A DNA stretch of 6,704 bases from Scatosoma sp964459515 (GCA_964459515.1 CAYWML010000068.1:1-6704), one strand, 5' to 3'; shown: positions 1-6,264, counted from the first letter of the stretch. The notes: generated from the sequence alone by a model not told the origin. Made by a program: numbers and translations.

Positions 1-1682
1 ACGCGGATTATTTTGCTCAACATATGCACAACTGCGATCTCGTTAATCTCGAGGATATGTTGCAAAACGGAACGGTCATTTCCGGTACGCTCATCGAAAA
101 GCCGCACAGCTTTTCCACGGCGTGCAATATCGCCACGCAGATTATCGCGCAGGTGGCGTCCAATCAATACGGCGGACAGAGCATTTCTTTAACGCACTTA
201 GCGCCGTTCGTAGACATCAGTCGCAAAAAAATTCGTAAAGAAGTCGCGGAAGAGCTCGTCGCGTTTTCCGCCTCGGAAGAGCAAATCGCGAAAATAGCCG
301 AAAAGCGTTTGCGCGAAGAGATCAAGCGCGGCATTCAAACGATTCAATATCAGGTCGTAACCCTTTTGACGACGAACGGGCAAGCGCCTTTCGTTACGGT
401 GTTCATGTATTTGAACGAAGCGCGGAACGAACGGGAAAAAGCCGATCTCGCTTTGATCATCGAAGAAACGCTCCGTCAGCGCATTATGGGCGTAAAGAAC
501 GAATCGGGCGTTTGGATTACGCCTGCTTTCCCGAAGCTTATTTACGTGTTAGAGCCGGATAACATCGAAGAGGGGCAACCCTATTGGTATTTGACGGAGC
601 TTGCGGCGAAATGCACGGCGAAACGCATGGTGCCCGATTATATTTCCGAAAAGAAGATGATGGAATATAAGGTGGACAAAAACGGCGACGGGCATTGCTA
701 TACTTGTATGGGCTGTCGCAGCTTTTTGACGCCGTACGTGGACGAAAACGGCAAACCCAAGTATTACGGACGTTTCAATCAAGGCGTCGTTACCATCAAT
801 TTGGTGGACGTCGCGTTGTCGTCGGGTAGAAATCAGGCGAAATTCTGGGAGATTTTCGAGGAGCGTTTGCAGCTCTGCTATCGCGCGCTCATGCAGCGGC
901 ACAATCGTTTGAAGGGCACGTTGTCCGACGCCGCGCCTATCCTTTGGCAGTACGGCGCGCTCGCGCGGTTGAAAAAAGGGGAAACCATCGATAAGTTGCT
1001 TTACGGCGGCTATTCCACAATCTCGCTCGGCTATGCGGGGCTTTACGAGTGCGTCAAGCACATGACGGGGAAATCGCATACGGACGAAGAGGCGAAGCCT
1101 TTCGCGCTTGCCGTTATGAAGTACATGAACGATAAGTGCAAGCAATGGAAAGAAAAGGAAAATATCGATTTTTCGCTGTACGGAACGCCGTTGGAAAGCA
1201 CGACGTATAAGTTTTCCAAATGTCTGCAAAAACGTTTCGGTATTATTCCGGGCGTTACGGATAAGAGTTATATTACGAACAGCTATCACGTGCACGTCAC
1301 CGAGGAAATCGACGCGTTTACGAAACTGAAATTCGAGAGTGAATTTCAACAGCTTTCCCCCGGCGGCGCGATTAGTTACGTAGAAGTGCCGAATATGCAG
1401 GACAACATTCCCGCAGTGCTTTCCGTCATGAAGTTTATATACGATAATATCATGTACGCGGAATTGAACACGAAGAGCGACTATTGTCAGATTTGCGGCT
1501 TTGACGGCGAGATTCAAATCGTGCAAGACGATTCGGGAAAGCTCGTGTGGGAATGTCCGCATTGCCATAATCGCGATCAAGCGAAAATGAACGTTGCAAG
1601 ACGTACTTGCGGGTATATCGGCACGCAGTATTGGAATCAGGGCAGAACGCAAGAAATTAAGGATCGCGTGTTGCACTTATAA
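1..1682 (+). CDS. nrdD: Anaerobic (class III) ribonucleoside-triphosphate reductase, 5'-truncated by the window edge
   Basis: Oxygen-sensitive glycyl-radical enzyme that reduces ribonucleoside triphosphates to dNTPs in the cytoplasm. The frame is open to the left edge, so the N-terminus (usually an ATP-cone and the start of the barrel, perhaps 150-200 residues) is missing. Numbering here starts at the first visible Met (base 24). Seen: Cys4 in HNCDLVNL, matching the first active-site Cys (E. coli C175); MGCRSFL with Met229 and Cys231, matching E. coli M288 and C290 of the formate-using NrdD1 type; a C-terminal zinc site Cys488/491/511/514 (CQIC and CPHC); and the glycyl-radical motif RTCGYIG with Gly530, 22 residues before the end. 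The TAA stop overlaps the nrdG ATG by one base, so the two form an operon and are probably translationally coupled. The promoter lies upstream of the window. Identity is very secure; the formate subtype is inferred from the Met-x-Cys signature. Confidence 0.97.
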   Translation, partial: ADYFAQHMHNCDLVNLEDMLQNGTVISGTLIEKPHSFSTACNIATQIIAQVASNQYGGQSISLTHLAPFVDISRKKIRKEVAEELVAFSASEEQIAKIAEKRLREEIKRGIQTIQYQVVTLLTTNGQAPFVTVFMYLNEARNEREKADLALIIEETLRQRIMGVKNESGVWITPAFPKLIYVLEPDNIEEGQPYWYLTELAAKCTAKRMVPDYISEKKMMEYKVDKNGDGHCYTCMGCRSFLTPYVDENGKPKYYGRFNQGVVTINLVDVALSSGRNQAKFWEIFEERLQLCYRALMQRHNRLKGTLSDAAPILWQYGALARLKKGETIDKLLYGGYSTISLGYAGLYECVKHMTGKSHTDEEAKPFALAVMKYMNDKCKQWKEKENIDFSLYGTPLESTTYKFSKCLQKRFGIIPGVTDKSYITNSYHVHVTEEIDAFTKLKFESEFQQLSPGGAISYVEVPNMQDNIPAVLSVMKFIYDNIMYAELNTKSDYCQICGFDGEIQIVQDDSGKLVWECPHCHNRDQAKMNVARRTCGYIGTQYWNQGRTQEIKDRVLHL

Positions 1683-2209
1683 TGAATTACGCTACGATCA
1701 AATGGACGGATATCGCCAACGGCGAAGGCGTGCGCGTTTCTCTGTTCGTGTCGGGGTGCACGCGTCGTTGCGCGAATTGTTTTAATTCCGTCGCTTGGGA
1801 TTTTAATTACGGAGAACCGTTTGACGAAGCCGTACAGAGAAAAATTCTGCAAGCCCTTAAAAGTCCTTATATTCAAGGATTTTCGTTGCTCGGCGGCGAA
1901 CCGTTCGAGCCGCAAAATCAAGAAGCTTTATATCCGTTTTTGCAACGCGTACGCGCAGAAACGCCCGATAAATCGATTTGGTGCTATACGGGCTTTTGCT
2001 TGGACGAGGCGCAGGGCGTACTTCGCGAAACGCAGAAAAATACGGTGGTAACGAGAAAAATGCTTTCGCTTATCGACGTTCTCGTGGACGGGGCGTACAT
2101 TGAAGCCTATAAAGATATTCGGTTAAAGTTTCGCGGCTCGACAAACCAGCGCGTTATCGATTTGCGAAAAACCATGGAACAAGGCAAATGCGTTTTGTAT
2201 TTAGACTAA
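1682..2209 (+). CDS. nrdG: Anaerobic ribonucleotide reductase activating protein (radical SAM activase)
   Basis: Radical-SAM enzyme that uses a 4Fe-4S cluster and S-adenosylmethionine to place the glycyl radical on NrdD. The 175-residue protein has the cluster motif CTRRCANC (CX3CX2C; Cys26, Cys30, Cys33) after the typical NGEGVRVSLFVSG lead-in, and the SAM-contacting GGEP motif at residues 71-74. It is slightly longer than E. coli NrdG (about 154 residues). The start is fixed by the TAATG junction with nrdD. No well-placed Shine-Dalgarno sequence is present (AAGGA lies about 18 bases upstream, inside nrdD), so translation probably relies on ribosomes finishing nrdD. The electron donor is expected to be a flavodoxin or ferredoxin, none of which is encoded here. 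A hairpin with a T-rich tail follows the stop codon by 6 bases and probably ends the operon. Confidence 0.96.
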   Translation: MNYATIKWTDIANGEGVRVSLFVSGCTRRCANCFNSVAWDFNYGEPFDEAVQRKILQALKSPYIQGFSLLGGEPFEPQNQEALYPFLQRVRAETPDKSIWCYTGFCLDEAQGVLRETQKNTVVTRKMLSLIDVLVDGAYIEAYKDIRLKFRGSTNQRVIDLRKTMEQGKCVLYLD

Positions 2210-2215
2210 TCGACG

Positions 2216-2258
2216 CGTCCGTTGCATACAATATCGTATGGCAACGGGCGTATTTTAT
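2216..2258 (+). terminator. Hairpin with T-rich tail after nrdG; probable terminator that also buries the next start codon
   Basis: Left arm 2216-2229 (CGTCCGTTGCATAC) pairs with right arm 2236-2250, giving 14 base pairs with one bulged G and one G-U pair around the loop AATATC. It is followed by TATTTTAT. This is the shape of an intrinsic terminator for nrdDG. The ATG of the downstream ORF (2238-2240) lies inside the right arm, so an alternative role is control of that start codon. The T tract is interrupted, so termination may be partial. Confidence 0.55.
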
Positions 2259-2924
2259 GTAAGAAAAAGAACGGCGGCAATATGCGCGGCGACGTTTTTT
2301 GCTTTATCGTGCGTCGCTTTTTCCGTTTTTGCGTTTTGTTTTTCGGCAAAGCGGCTTTCGCTCGGTTATGCTTTTTACTATTTGGTTTCCGATTCCGAAA
2401 ATGTCGAAGCGAGCGTTTACGCCGCAAAATCGGACGGCGGCGCAGGTTTCGTATTGCCGCAAAAAACGCAGTCCGTTGTCGCTTGGTCGGTTTATTTGAC
2501 GGAACGCGACGGTTTATCCGTGTGCGCGGCGTTGCAGGAGAGCGGTAAGGCGTATAGGCTCGAAGCGATGCACTTGGAGCATTTGCGCGTGCGCGGCGCG
2601 AAAAAGCGGCAAAGCGGTCGGCTTATCGGTTTGTTTCGCAGTATGTACGGCAGTTTAAGGCTTTTGGAACAGGAGATTTTTCGTTTGGATAAAGGCGCAA
2701 CGCAAGAATCGTCAAGGCGTATTTTACGGGAGTTGGGGAAACAATTGGCTTATTTGGAAAAAACATGCGTTGCCGACTTTCCCGAATGCGCCGTATTCTG
2801 CGCCGATATGAAAAAATCCGTCGAAGTGGCGGCAGAAAACACGATTTACGGAAAAGAATTGCGAAATTTGCTTTGTGAAAGTTGCTATCGTTATGTTCAA
2901 TTGGGAAAAAAGCCGTTCGGTTAA
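2238..2924 (+). CDS. Unrecognised membrane-anchored protein, possible SPOR-like domain
   Basis: I do not recognise this 228-residue protein with certainty. Seen: a basic stretch RKR at residues 9-11, one hydrophobic segment at about 12-36 (signal anchor, C-terminus probably outside), then residues about 44-107 with a Y-x-L-V start, a central GGAGFV and a second half (VVAWSVYLTERDG then SVCAALQESG). These two similar halves resemble the beta-alpha-beta repeats of SPOR peptidoglycan-binding domains; this is inference by eye. The rest (about 110-225) is charged and helical-looking, with several Cys. ATG 2238 is the only usable start: an in-frame stop lies at 2202-2204, no ATG, GTG or TTG occurs between, and the next Met is far inside. 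No Shine-Dalgarno sequence precedes it and the ATG sits in a hairpin, so expression is probably low, conditional, or by read-through from nrdG. An alternative is a sporulation or cell-envelope protein of unknown function. Confidence 0.7.
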   Translation: MATGVFYVRKRTAAICAATFFALSCVAFSVFAFCFSAKRLSLGYAFYYLVSDSENVEASVYAAKSDGGAGFVLPQKTQSVVAWSVYLTERDGLSVCAALQESGKAYRLEAMHLEHLRVRGAKKRQSGRLIGLFRSMYGSLRLLEQEIFRLDKGATQESSRRILRELGKQLAYLEKTCVADFPECAVFCADMKKSVEVAAENTIYGKELRNLLCESCYRYVQLGKKPFG

Positions 2925-2976
2925 AAAAAAAATTATCGAATTGCGAAAAAAAATGGCGAAATCGTCGCAAAAACGC

Positions 2977-3005
2977 TTGCTTTTTTATTCTGTATGAGAT
3001 ATAAT
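2977..3005 (+). promoter_or_regulatory. Promoter of the tRNA-Thr gene
   Basis: A -35 box TTGCTT (2977-2982) and a consensus -10 box TATAAT (3000-3005) are separated by exactly 17 bases, the ideal spacing for the housekeeping sigma factor. Transcription should begin near 3012, giving a leader of about 19 bases before the mature tRNA 5' end, to be removed by RNase P. Confidence 0.85.
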
Positions 3006-3030
3006 AAATAAGCTGTTGTTGAGCGATAGT

Positions 3031-3106
3031 GCTACTGTGGCTCAGTTGGTAGAGCAGCTGATTCGTAATCAGCAGGTCGCCGGTTCAAGTCCGGCCAGTA
3101 GCTCCA
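3031..3106 (+). tRNA. tRNA-Thr, anticodon CGT
   Basis: A complete 76-base cloverleaf. The acceptor stem GCTACTG/CAGTAGC has 7 perfect pairs; the D-arm is GCTC/GAGC with loop AGTTGGTA; the anticodon stem is GCTGA/TCAGC with loop TTCGTAA, giving anticodon CGT that reads ACG (threonine); the variable loop is AGGTC; the T-arm is GCCGG/CCGGC with loop TTCAAGT. The discriminator is T and the CCA end is encoded. First pairs G1-C72 and C2-G71, with G35 and U36, agree with known threonyl-tRNA synthetase identity elements. The gene stands alone, with its own promoter upstream and a terminator 4 bases after the CCA. Confidence 0.98.
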
Positions 3107-3110
3107 AATC

Positions 3111-3154
3111 GACCGATTTTTATAGGAAAACCTATAAAAATCGGTCATTTTTTT
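3111..3154 (+). terminator. Intrinsic terminator of the tRNA-Thr gene
   Basis: A perfect 16-base-pair stem (3111-3126 GACCGATTTTTATAGG with 3131-3146) closes the loop AAAA and is followed by ATTTTTTT. It starts 4 bases after the tRNA CCA end. No T-run flanks the stem on the minus strand, so it acts on the plus strand. Confidence 0.95.
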
Positions 3155-3177
3155 ACATAAATTTCTCGGCTTATAAC

Positions 3178-3209
3178 AAAAAAAGGACAAACGAAAGGTT
3201 CCGTTTGTC
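3178..3209 (-). terminator. Intrinsic terminator of the CmpB-family gene
   Basis: Read on the minus strand, GACAAACG pairs with CGTTTGTC (plus 3186-3193 and 3202-3209; 8 perfect pairs, 8-base loop). One C then seven T follow (the A-run at 3178-3184 on the plus strand). It lies 22 bases past the minus-strand stop codon and faces the tRNA terminator. Confidence 0.88.
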
Positions 3210-3231
3210 TGTGATTTTTTGTCTTTTCGGT

Positions 3232-3909
3232 TTAGGAGAGGAACTCCCATTCGACGAAGCGCGTTTGCATCCACGAATCTGTCCAAACATGGTCGAGAAG
3301 GCGTTCAAAGGCGTTTCTTGCAAACGGAATGCGCCGACGAATGCTCCAACGCACGATAGCAACGCCCGTAAAGCACAAATCGATTGCGACGATTATCGTA
3401 AGGATTATGCAAACGATATGCAGGGTGCGCCCGTTTAATTTGCTGTATAAACAGTAAATTTTCGGATACAGCAAGCAGAACGCGAGGGCGGCTATGCCCC
3501 AGCCGAAGGAGAACAGCGGACAAATAATTCCGTCTATGTTCAAGAAACTGTTTTCATAGTTCCATGCGCGCATGCTCAAGCCGTATTTTAAGAGCAGACC
3601 GCACAACAACTCCAAGACGGTTGCCGCGGCTGTCATCAGCAAAACGCGTACGACGAGTTTATACCGCCGAAGCACGGTCGCGCCCGAAAAGAAGAGAATC
3701 GCGCCCAAACCGTAAAGAATGTTGTAATAGCCGAATACGGAAACGACGTGGCTTTCCCAATGTCCTTTTGTGATAAGGCAAAACGCGCCTTCCATGAAGA
3801 AGCCGATTACGCTCCCCGAAAGAAACAACCAAAACAACATATCGTATGTGACTTTATAGGCGTTTTTCTCCGTTTGTATCGAAGCGTTTTCTTTTGCGTG
3901 TGTACGCAT
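3232..3909 (-). CDS. CmpB-family integral membrane protein (putative ABC-transporter type IV, PF06541-like)
   Basis: A 225-residue polytopic membrane protein of unproven function. After a polar N-terminus (1-22) there are about five hydrophobic segments: roughly 24-46, 55-80, 85-107, 124-149 and 162-188. The family hallmark is the stretch at about 97-139, TVLELLCGLLLKYGL then WNYE, then NIDGIICPLFSFGWG; an acidic residue in the first segment (GFFME, Glu40) is also typical. The family is annotated as putative ABC-transporter type IV, but no ATPase or partner gene lies nearby, so transport is unproven. The start is well supported: GGAGGT at 3918-3923 lies 8 bases before the ATG, and an extended -10 promoter lies further upstream. 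It is monocistronic, convergent with the tRNA gene and divergent from the flavoprotein-dinB unit. The basic C-terminal tail (about 188-225) is probably cytoplasmic. Confidence 0.85.
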   Translation of the reverse strand: MRTHAKENASIQTEKNAYKVTYDMLFWLFLSGSVIGFFMEGAFCLITKGHWESHVVSVFGYYNILYGLGAILFFSGATVLRRYKLVVRVLLMTAAATVLELLCGLLLKYGLSMRAWNYENSFLNIDGIICPLFSFGWGIAALAFCLLYPKIYCLYSKLNGRTLHIVCIILTIIVAIDLCFTGVAIVRWSIRRRIPFARNAFERLLDHVWTDSWMQTRFVEWEFLS

Positions 3910-3917
3910 AAAACATT

Positions 3918-3923
3918 ACCTCC
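3918..3923 (-). promoter_or_regulatory. Strong ribosome binding site of the CmpB-family gene
   Basis: GGAGGT on the minus strand, 8 bases before the ATG at 3909. It fixes the start of the membrane-protein gene. Confidence 0.88.
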
Positions 3924-3950
3924 GCATTGCTTTTGTCGTGTACATTGCTT

Positions 3951-3959
3951 ATTATATCA
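3951..3959 (-). promoter_or_regulatory. Extended -10 promoter of the CmpB-family gene
   Basis: The minus strand reads TGATATAAT, an extended -10 (TGn plus consensus TATAAT at 3951-3956). The -35 position holds only a weak TTATTT/TTTATT (about 3974-3980), which an extended -10 can tolerate. Transcription should start about 35 bases before the ATG. The box is half of a perfect palindrome whose other half is a plus-strand TATAAT. Confidence 0.75.
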
Positions 3960-4018
3960 TATAATTATGAAAAAAATAAAGTATTTTGAACAAAAAAACA
4001 CAATTTTTCTTTTTGGGG

Positions 4019-4047
4019 TTGCATTTCTTTTCGGAACGTGGTATACT
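4019..4047 (+). promoter_or_regulatory. Extended -10 promoter of the flavoprotein-dinB unit, predicted leaderless
   Basis: TTGCAT (4019-4024), a 17-base spacer, then TGGTATACT, an extended -10 with the hexamer TATACT at 4042-4047. The predicted first transcribed base falls at about 4053-4055, on the ATG at 4054, and no Shine-Dalgarno sequence precedes that ATG. A second plus-strand TATAAT at 3960-3965 could give a leader of about 80 bases, but it lacks a -35 box and a TGn. Confidence 0.65.
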
Positions 4048-4053
4048 GATGAC

Positions 4054-4971
4054 ATGGAACGTGAAATTTACGATTGTATAATTGTGGGCGGCGGCGTAGC
4101 CGCTATCTCAGCCGCGCTTACCTTGCAGGCAAACGGGAAGTCCTTTCTCGTGTTCGCCGCGCACGGCGTAAGCGAGAAAATCGGAAAAGCCGAAAAAATT
4201 CATAACTATCCGGGGCTTGCGGATATATCGGGGGCGGATTTTTCCGCGTGCTTAGAGCGGCAACTTATCGAGGCGAAAATTCCGATGCGTCTCGAAAAGG
4301 TGACGGGCGTGTACGCGTTGAAAGACAAATACGAAGTTTTGACGAGTGAGGGCAACGCCTATGCGGCGCGCACGGCGATTTTGGCGACGGGCGTAGAAGC
4401 CGTTCGGCAAATCGCAGGCGAAACGGCTTTCGTCGGGCGCGGCGTAAGCTATTGCGCCACTTGTGACGGATTTTTGTATAAGGGCAAAACGATCGCCGTC
4501 GTTTGCACGTCGAAAGCGTTGGAGCACGAAGTTGCGTATCTTGCGGAGCTCGCCAAAATCGTGTATTTCATTCCTATGTATAAGCATGTGGAAATAGACG
4601 GCGAAAACATAAAGAAAATCGTTAAACTACCGTTTGCCGTAGAGGGGGAAAAACGCGTGCAAAGGCTTCGTTTTTCCGAAACGATAGCGGAAACGCAATC
4701 GACGGAATTGCCCGTGGACGGCGTATTTATGTTGCGCGAGTGCGTGTCGCCTTCCGTTTTGGTTGGCGGTTTGGCGGTGGAAGAAGGGCATATTGTCGTA
4801 ACGCGCGATATGGAAACGAACCTTCGCGGATTGTTTGCGGCAGGCGATTGTACGGGCAGACCGTATCAATACGCCAAGGCGGCAGGTGAGGGGAATATCG
4901 CCGCGCATTCCGTTTGCGCGTATTTGCGAGCGGTGCATGAAGATAACGGGACAAAAACGGTCGAAAAATGA
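4054..4971 (+). CDS. Thioredoxin reductase-like flavoprotein lacking NADPH-binding motifs (possible ferredoxin-dependent type)
   Basis: A 305-residue FAD-dependent disulfide oxidoreductase of the low-molecular-weight thioredoxin reductase family. Seen: FAD Rossmann motif IVGGGVAA (Gly12-14), redox motif CATC (Cys134, Cys137) in SYCATCDG, the AILATG element near residue 110, and the C-terminal FAD motif GLFAAGDC then GRPYQYAKAAGEG (about 259-280). The second nucleotide domain is degenerate: where NADPH-using enzymes have GGGxSA and HRRxxFRA, this has VVCTSKALEHEVAYL (149-163) and FIPMYKH (172-178). That loss matches ferredoxin-dependent flavin thioredoxin reductases known from clostridia, but the electron donor is inferred. 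The frame is open further upstream (ATG 3967), yet ATG 4054 is chosen: the fold begins just after it, upstream residues overlap promoter elements, and length fits the family. The stop overlaps the dinB start as ATGA. No thioredoxin gene is nearby. Confidence 0.9.
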   Translation: MEREIYDCIIVGGGVAAISAALTLQANGKSFLVFAAHGVSEKIGKAEKIHNYPGLADISGADFSACLERQLIEAKIPMRLEKVTGVYALKDKYEVLTSEGNAYAARTAILATGVEAVRQIAGETAFVGRGVSYCATCDGFLYKGKTIAVVCTSKALEHEVAYLAELAKIVYFIPMYKHVEIDGENIKKIVKLPFAVEGEKRVQRLRFSETIAETQSTELPVDGVFMLRECVSPSVLVGGLAVEEGHIVVTRDMETNLRGLFAAGDCTGRPYQYAKAAGEGNIAAHSVCAYLRAVHEDNGTKTVEK

Positions 4972-6200
4972 AAAAACGGGTGATTTTATATTCGGATTTG
5001 AATAATTTTTTCGCTTCCGTGGAGATAGCGCGAAATCCTGCGCTCGCAGGAAAACCGCTCATCGTTTGCGGCGATCCGAAGGAGCGGCACGGTATCGTAT
5101 TGGCTAAAAACGAAGAGGCGAAGCGATACGGGATAAAAACCGCCGAAACGGTGTATTCCGCTTTCAAGAAATGTCCGCAATTGCAAACCGTCGAATCGCA
5201 TTTTCATGAGTATAAGCGTTTTTCTCGTCGGGTGGTAGAGATCTATCGCCGCTATACCGACCTCGTGGAGGAATGTAGCATTGACGAGTGCGCTTTGGAC
5301 GTGACGGAAAGCGTTTTTCTCTTCGGTTCGGGCAGGGAAATCGCCGAGCGAATACGCGCCGAGGTGAAGCAGGAAATCGGCGTAACCGTTTCCGTAGGCG
5401 TCAGCTTTAATAAGGTGTTCGCCAAGCTCGCGTCGGAATTGAAAAAGCCCGACGCCGTTTCGGAAATCCGCGAGGAGGATTTTCGCGAAACGGTTTGGCG
5501 GTTGCCCGTTTCCGATTTGTTGTTCGTCGGCAGCGCGACCGAACAAACTTTGCAAAAAATCGGTATAAGGACAATCGGACAACTTGCCAATGCCGATACG
5601 GAGCTTCTGTATAAGCGTTTGGGAAAGCGCGGCGCACAACTACGCGCGTATGCGCGCGGCGAGGACGAAGAGCCCGTGCGCGGCGAAAAGAAGAAAGAGG
5701 ACTTGAAGTCCGTCGGCAATTCGTTGACGTTGCCGCAGGATACGACCGATCGGGCGGAAATCAAGCGTTGGTTGTACGCTTTGGCGGAAAGCGTTACGGC
5801 GCGGCTTCGCGCGGCGGACGTTGGCCGTGCGAGCACGGTGCATATCGTCGTCCGAAACGAGCGGTTGGAGTTTTCGGGGTATCAAACGAAACTTTCACCG
5901 ACGGCGATTTGCGGTGACATTGCTAAGGCGGCGTACGATTTGTTCGTGCGGCACTATCCCGAGGGGACGCGCGTGCGCTTGCTGGGGATTACCGTTTCCG
6001 GGTTCGATTATCACGTGGAACAGCTTTCTTTGTTGGACGGCTTGGAGAAAACGGGCGCGTCTTACGAAAAGAAGGAGCGTTTGGAAGCGGCGGTTTCGCA
6101 AATTCGCGAAAAATACGGCTACGCCACCGTGCAACGCGGTTTGGCGTTGGAGGACGAACGCTTGAACGGGCTGAATATTCGGGGCAAAAAAGACGAGTAG
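4968..6200 (+). CDS. dinB: DNA polymerase IV (Y-family translesion polymerase)
   Basis: An error-prone polymerase that extends DNA past lesions and stalled forks. The 410-residue protein is full length for clostridial DinB. Seen: catalytic metal ligand Asp10 in YSDLNNFFASVE, with Phe15 at the steric-gate position (E. coli F13); the GIVLAKNEEAKRYGI fingers motif (about 44-58); the catalytic pair Asp106-Glu107 in SIDECALD; the helix-hairpin-helix thumb (about 178-232, FVGSATEQTLQKIGI); the little-finger domain (about 243-345); and QLSLLD at 352-357, which fits the sliding-clamp-binding consensus QL(S/D)LF, followed by the KKERLEAAVSQIREKYGY tail usual in Firmicutes. Asn12 replaces the second Asp of E. 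coli DMD; I believe this is common in clostridial members. The ATG overlaps the upstream stop (ATGA) and no Shine-Dalgarno sequence is evident, so translation is probably coupled to the flavoprotein gene. I see no LexA-type box in the shared promoter. Confidence 0.96.
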   Translation: MKKRVILYSDLNNFFASVEIARNPALAGKPLIVCGDPKERHGIVLAKNEEAKRYGIKTAETVYSAFKKCPQLQTVESHFHEYKRFSRRVVEIYRRYTDLVEECSIDECALDVTESVFLFGSGREIAERIRAEVKQEIGVTVSVGVSFNKVFAKLASELKKPDAVSEIREEDFRETVWRLPVSDLLFVGSATEQTLQKIGIRTIGQLANADTELLYKRLGKRGAQLRAYARGEDEEPVRGEKKKEDLKSVGNSLTLPQDTTDRAEIKRWLYALAESVTARLRAADVGRASTVHIVVRNERLEFSGYQTKLSPTAICGDIAKAAYDLFVRHYPEGTRVRLLGITVSGFDYHVEQLSLLDGLEKTGASYEKKERLEAAVSQIREKYGYATVQRGLALEDERLNGLNIRGKKDE

Positions 6201-6264
6201 CGCGCGAAGTTATTCTAACGCCGCGCTTCGAGTGCTTCTAATAGGCACGGTATAGAGAAAATAG

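Noticed and set aside
549..1676. Long minus-strand ORF of 375 codons opposite nrdD
   Set aside because: It is fully antisense to a well-supported gene with all NrdD motifs, has no recognisable domain or ribosome binding site, and arises from codon bias on the other strand.
2222..2548. Plus-strand ORF of 108 codons overlapping the unassigned membrane protein
   Set aside because: Its product is extremely rich in Arg, Phe and Cys and has no domain. The alternative frame gives a sensible signal anchor and a much longer protein.
2941..2986. Possible terminator after the unassigned membrane protein (TTGCGA...TCGCAA, and GCAA/TTGC before a T-run)
   Set aside because: The stems are only 4-6 base pairs with large loops, and the T-run is part of the tRNA promoter. 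Too weak to call.
3016..3438. Plus-strand ORF of 140 codons through the tRNA and two terminators
   Set aside because: It translates a tRNA and two intrinsic terminators and overlaps the minus-strand membrane-protein gene; it cannot be a real gene.
3748..4053. Upstream extension of the flavoprotein frame
   Set aside because: It is antisense to the CmpB-family gene and crosses both promoters. The flavoprotein fold begins right after ATG 4054, so the extension is non-coding. ATG 3967 also lies upstream of any predicted transcription start.
3960..4053. LexA/SOS box for the flavoprotein-dinB unit
   Set aside because: No GAAC-N4-GTTC-type palindrome is present; the two GAAC occurrences (3988, 4034) lack the matching half.
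5252..5836. Minus-strand ORF of 194 codons opposite dinB
   Set aside because: Ser/Arg-rich low-information translation with no domain, lying inside a clear DinB gene.
6201..6238. Short inverted matches after dinB (CGAAG/CTTCG and GTGC/GCAC)
   Set aside because: Only 4-5 base pairs with long loops and no T-run; the convincing terminator is at 6265-6312.
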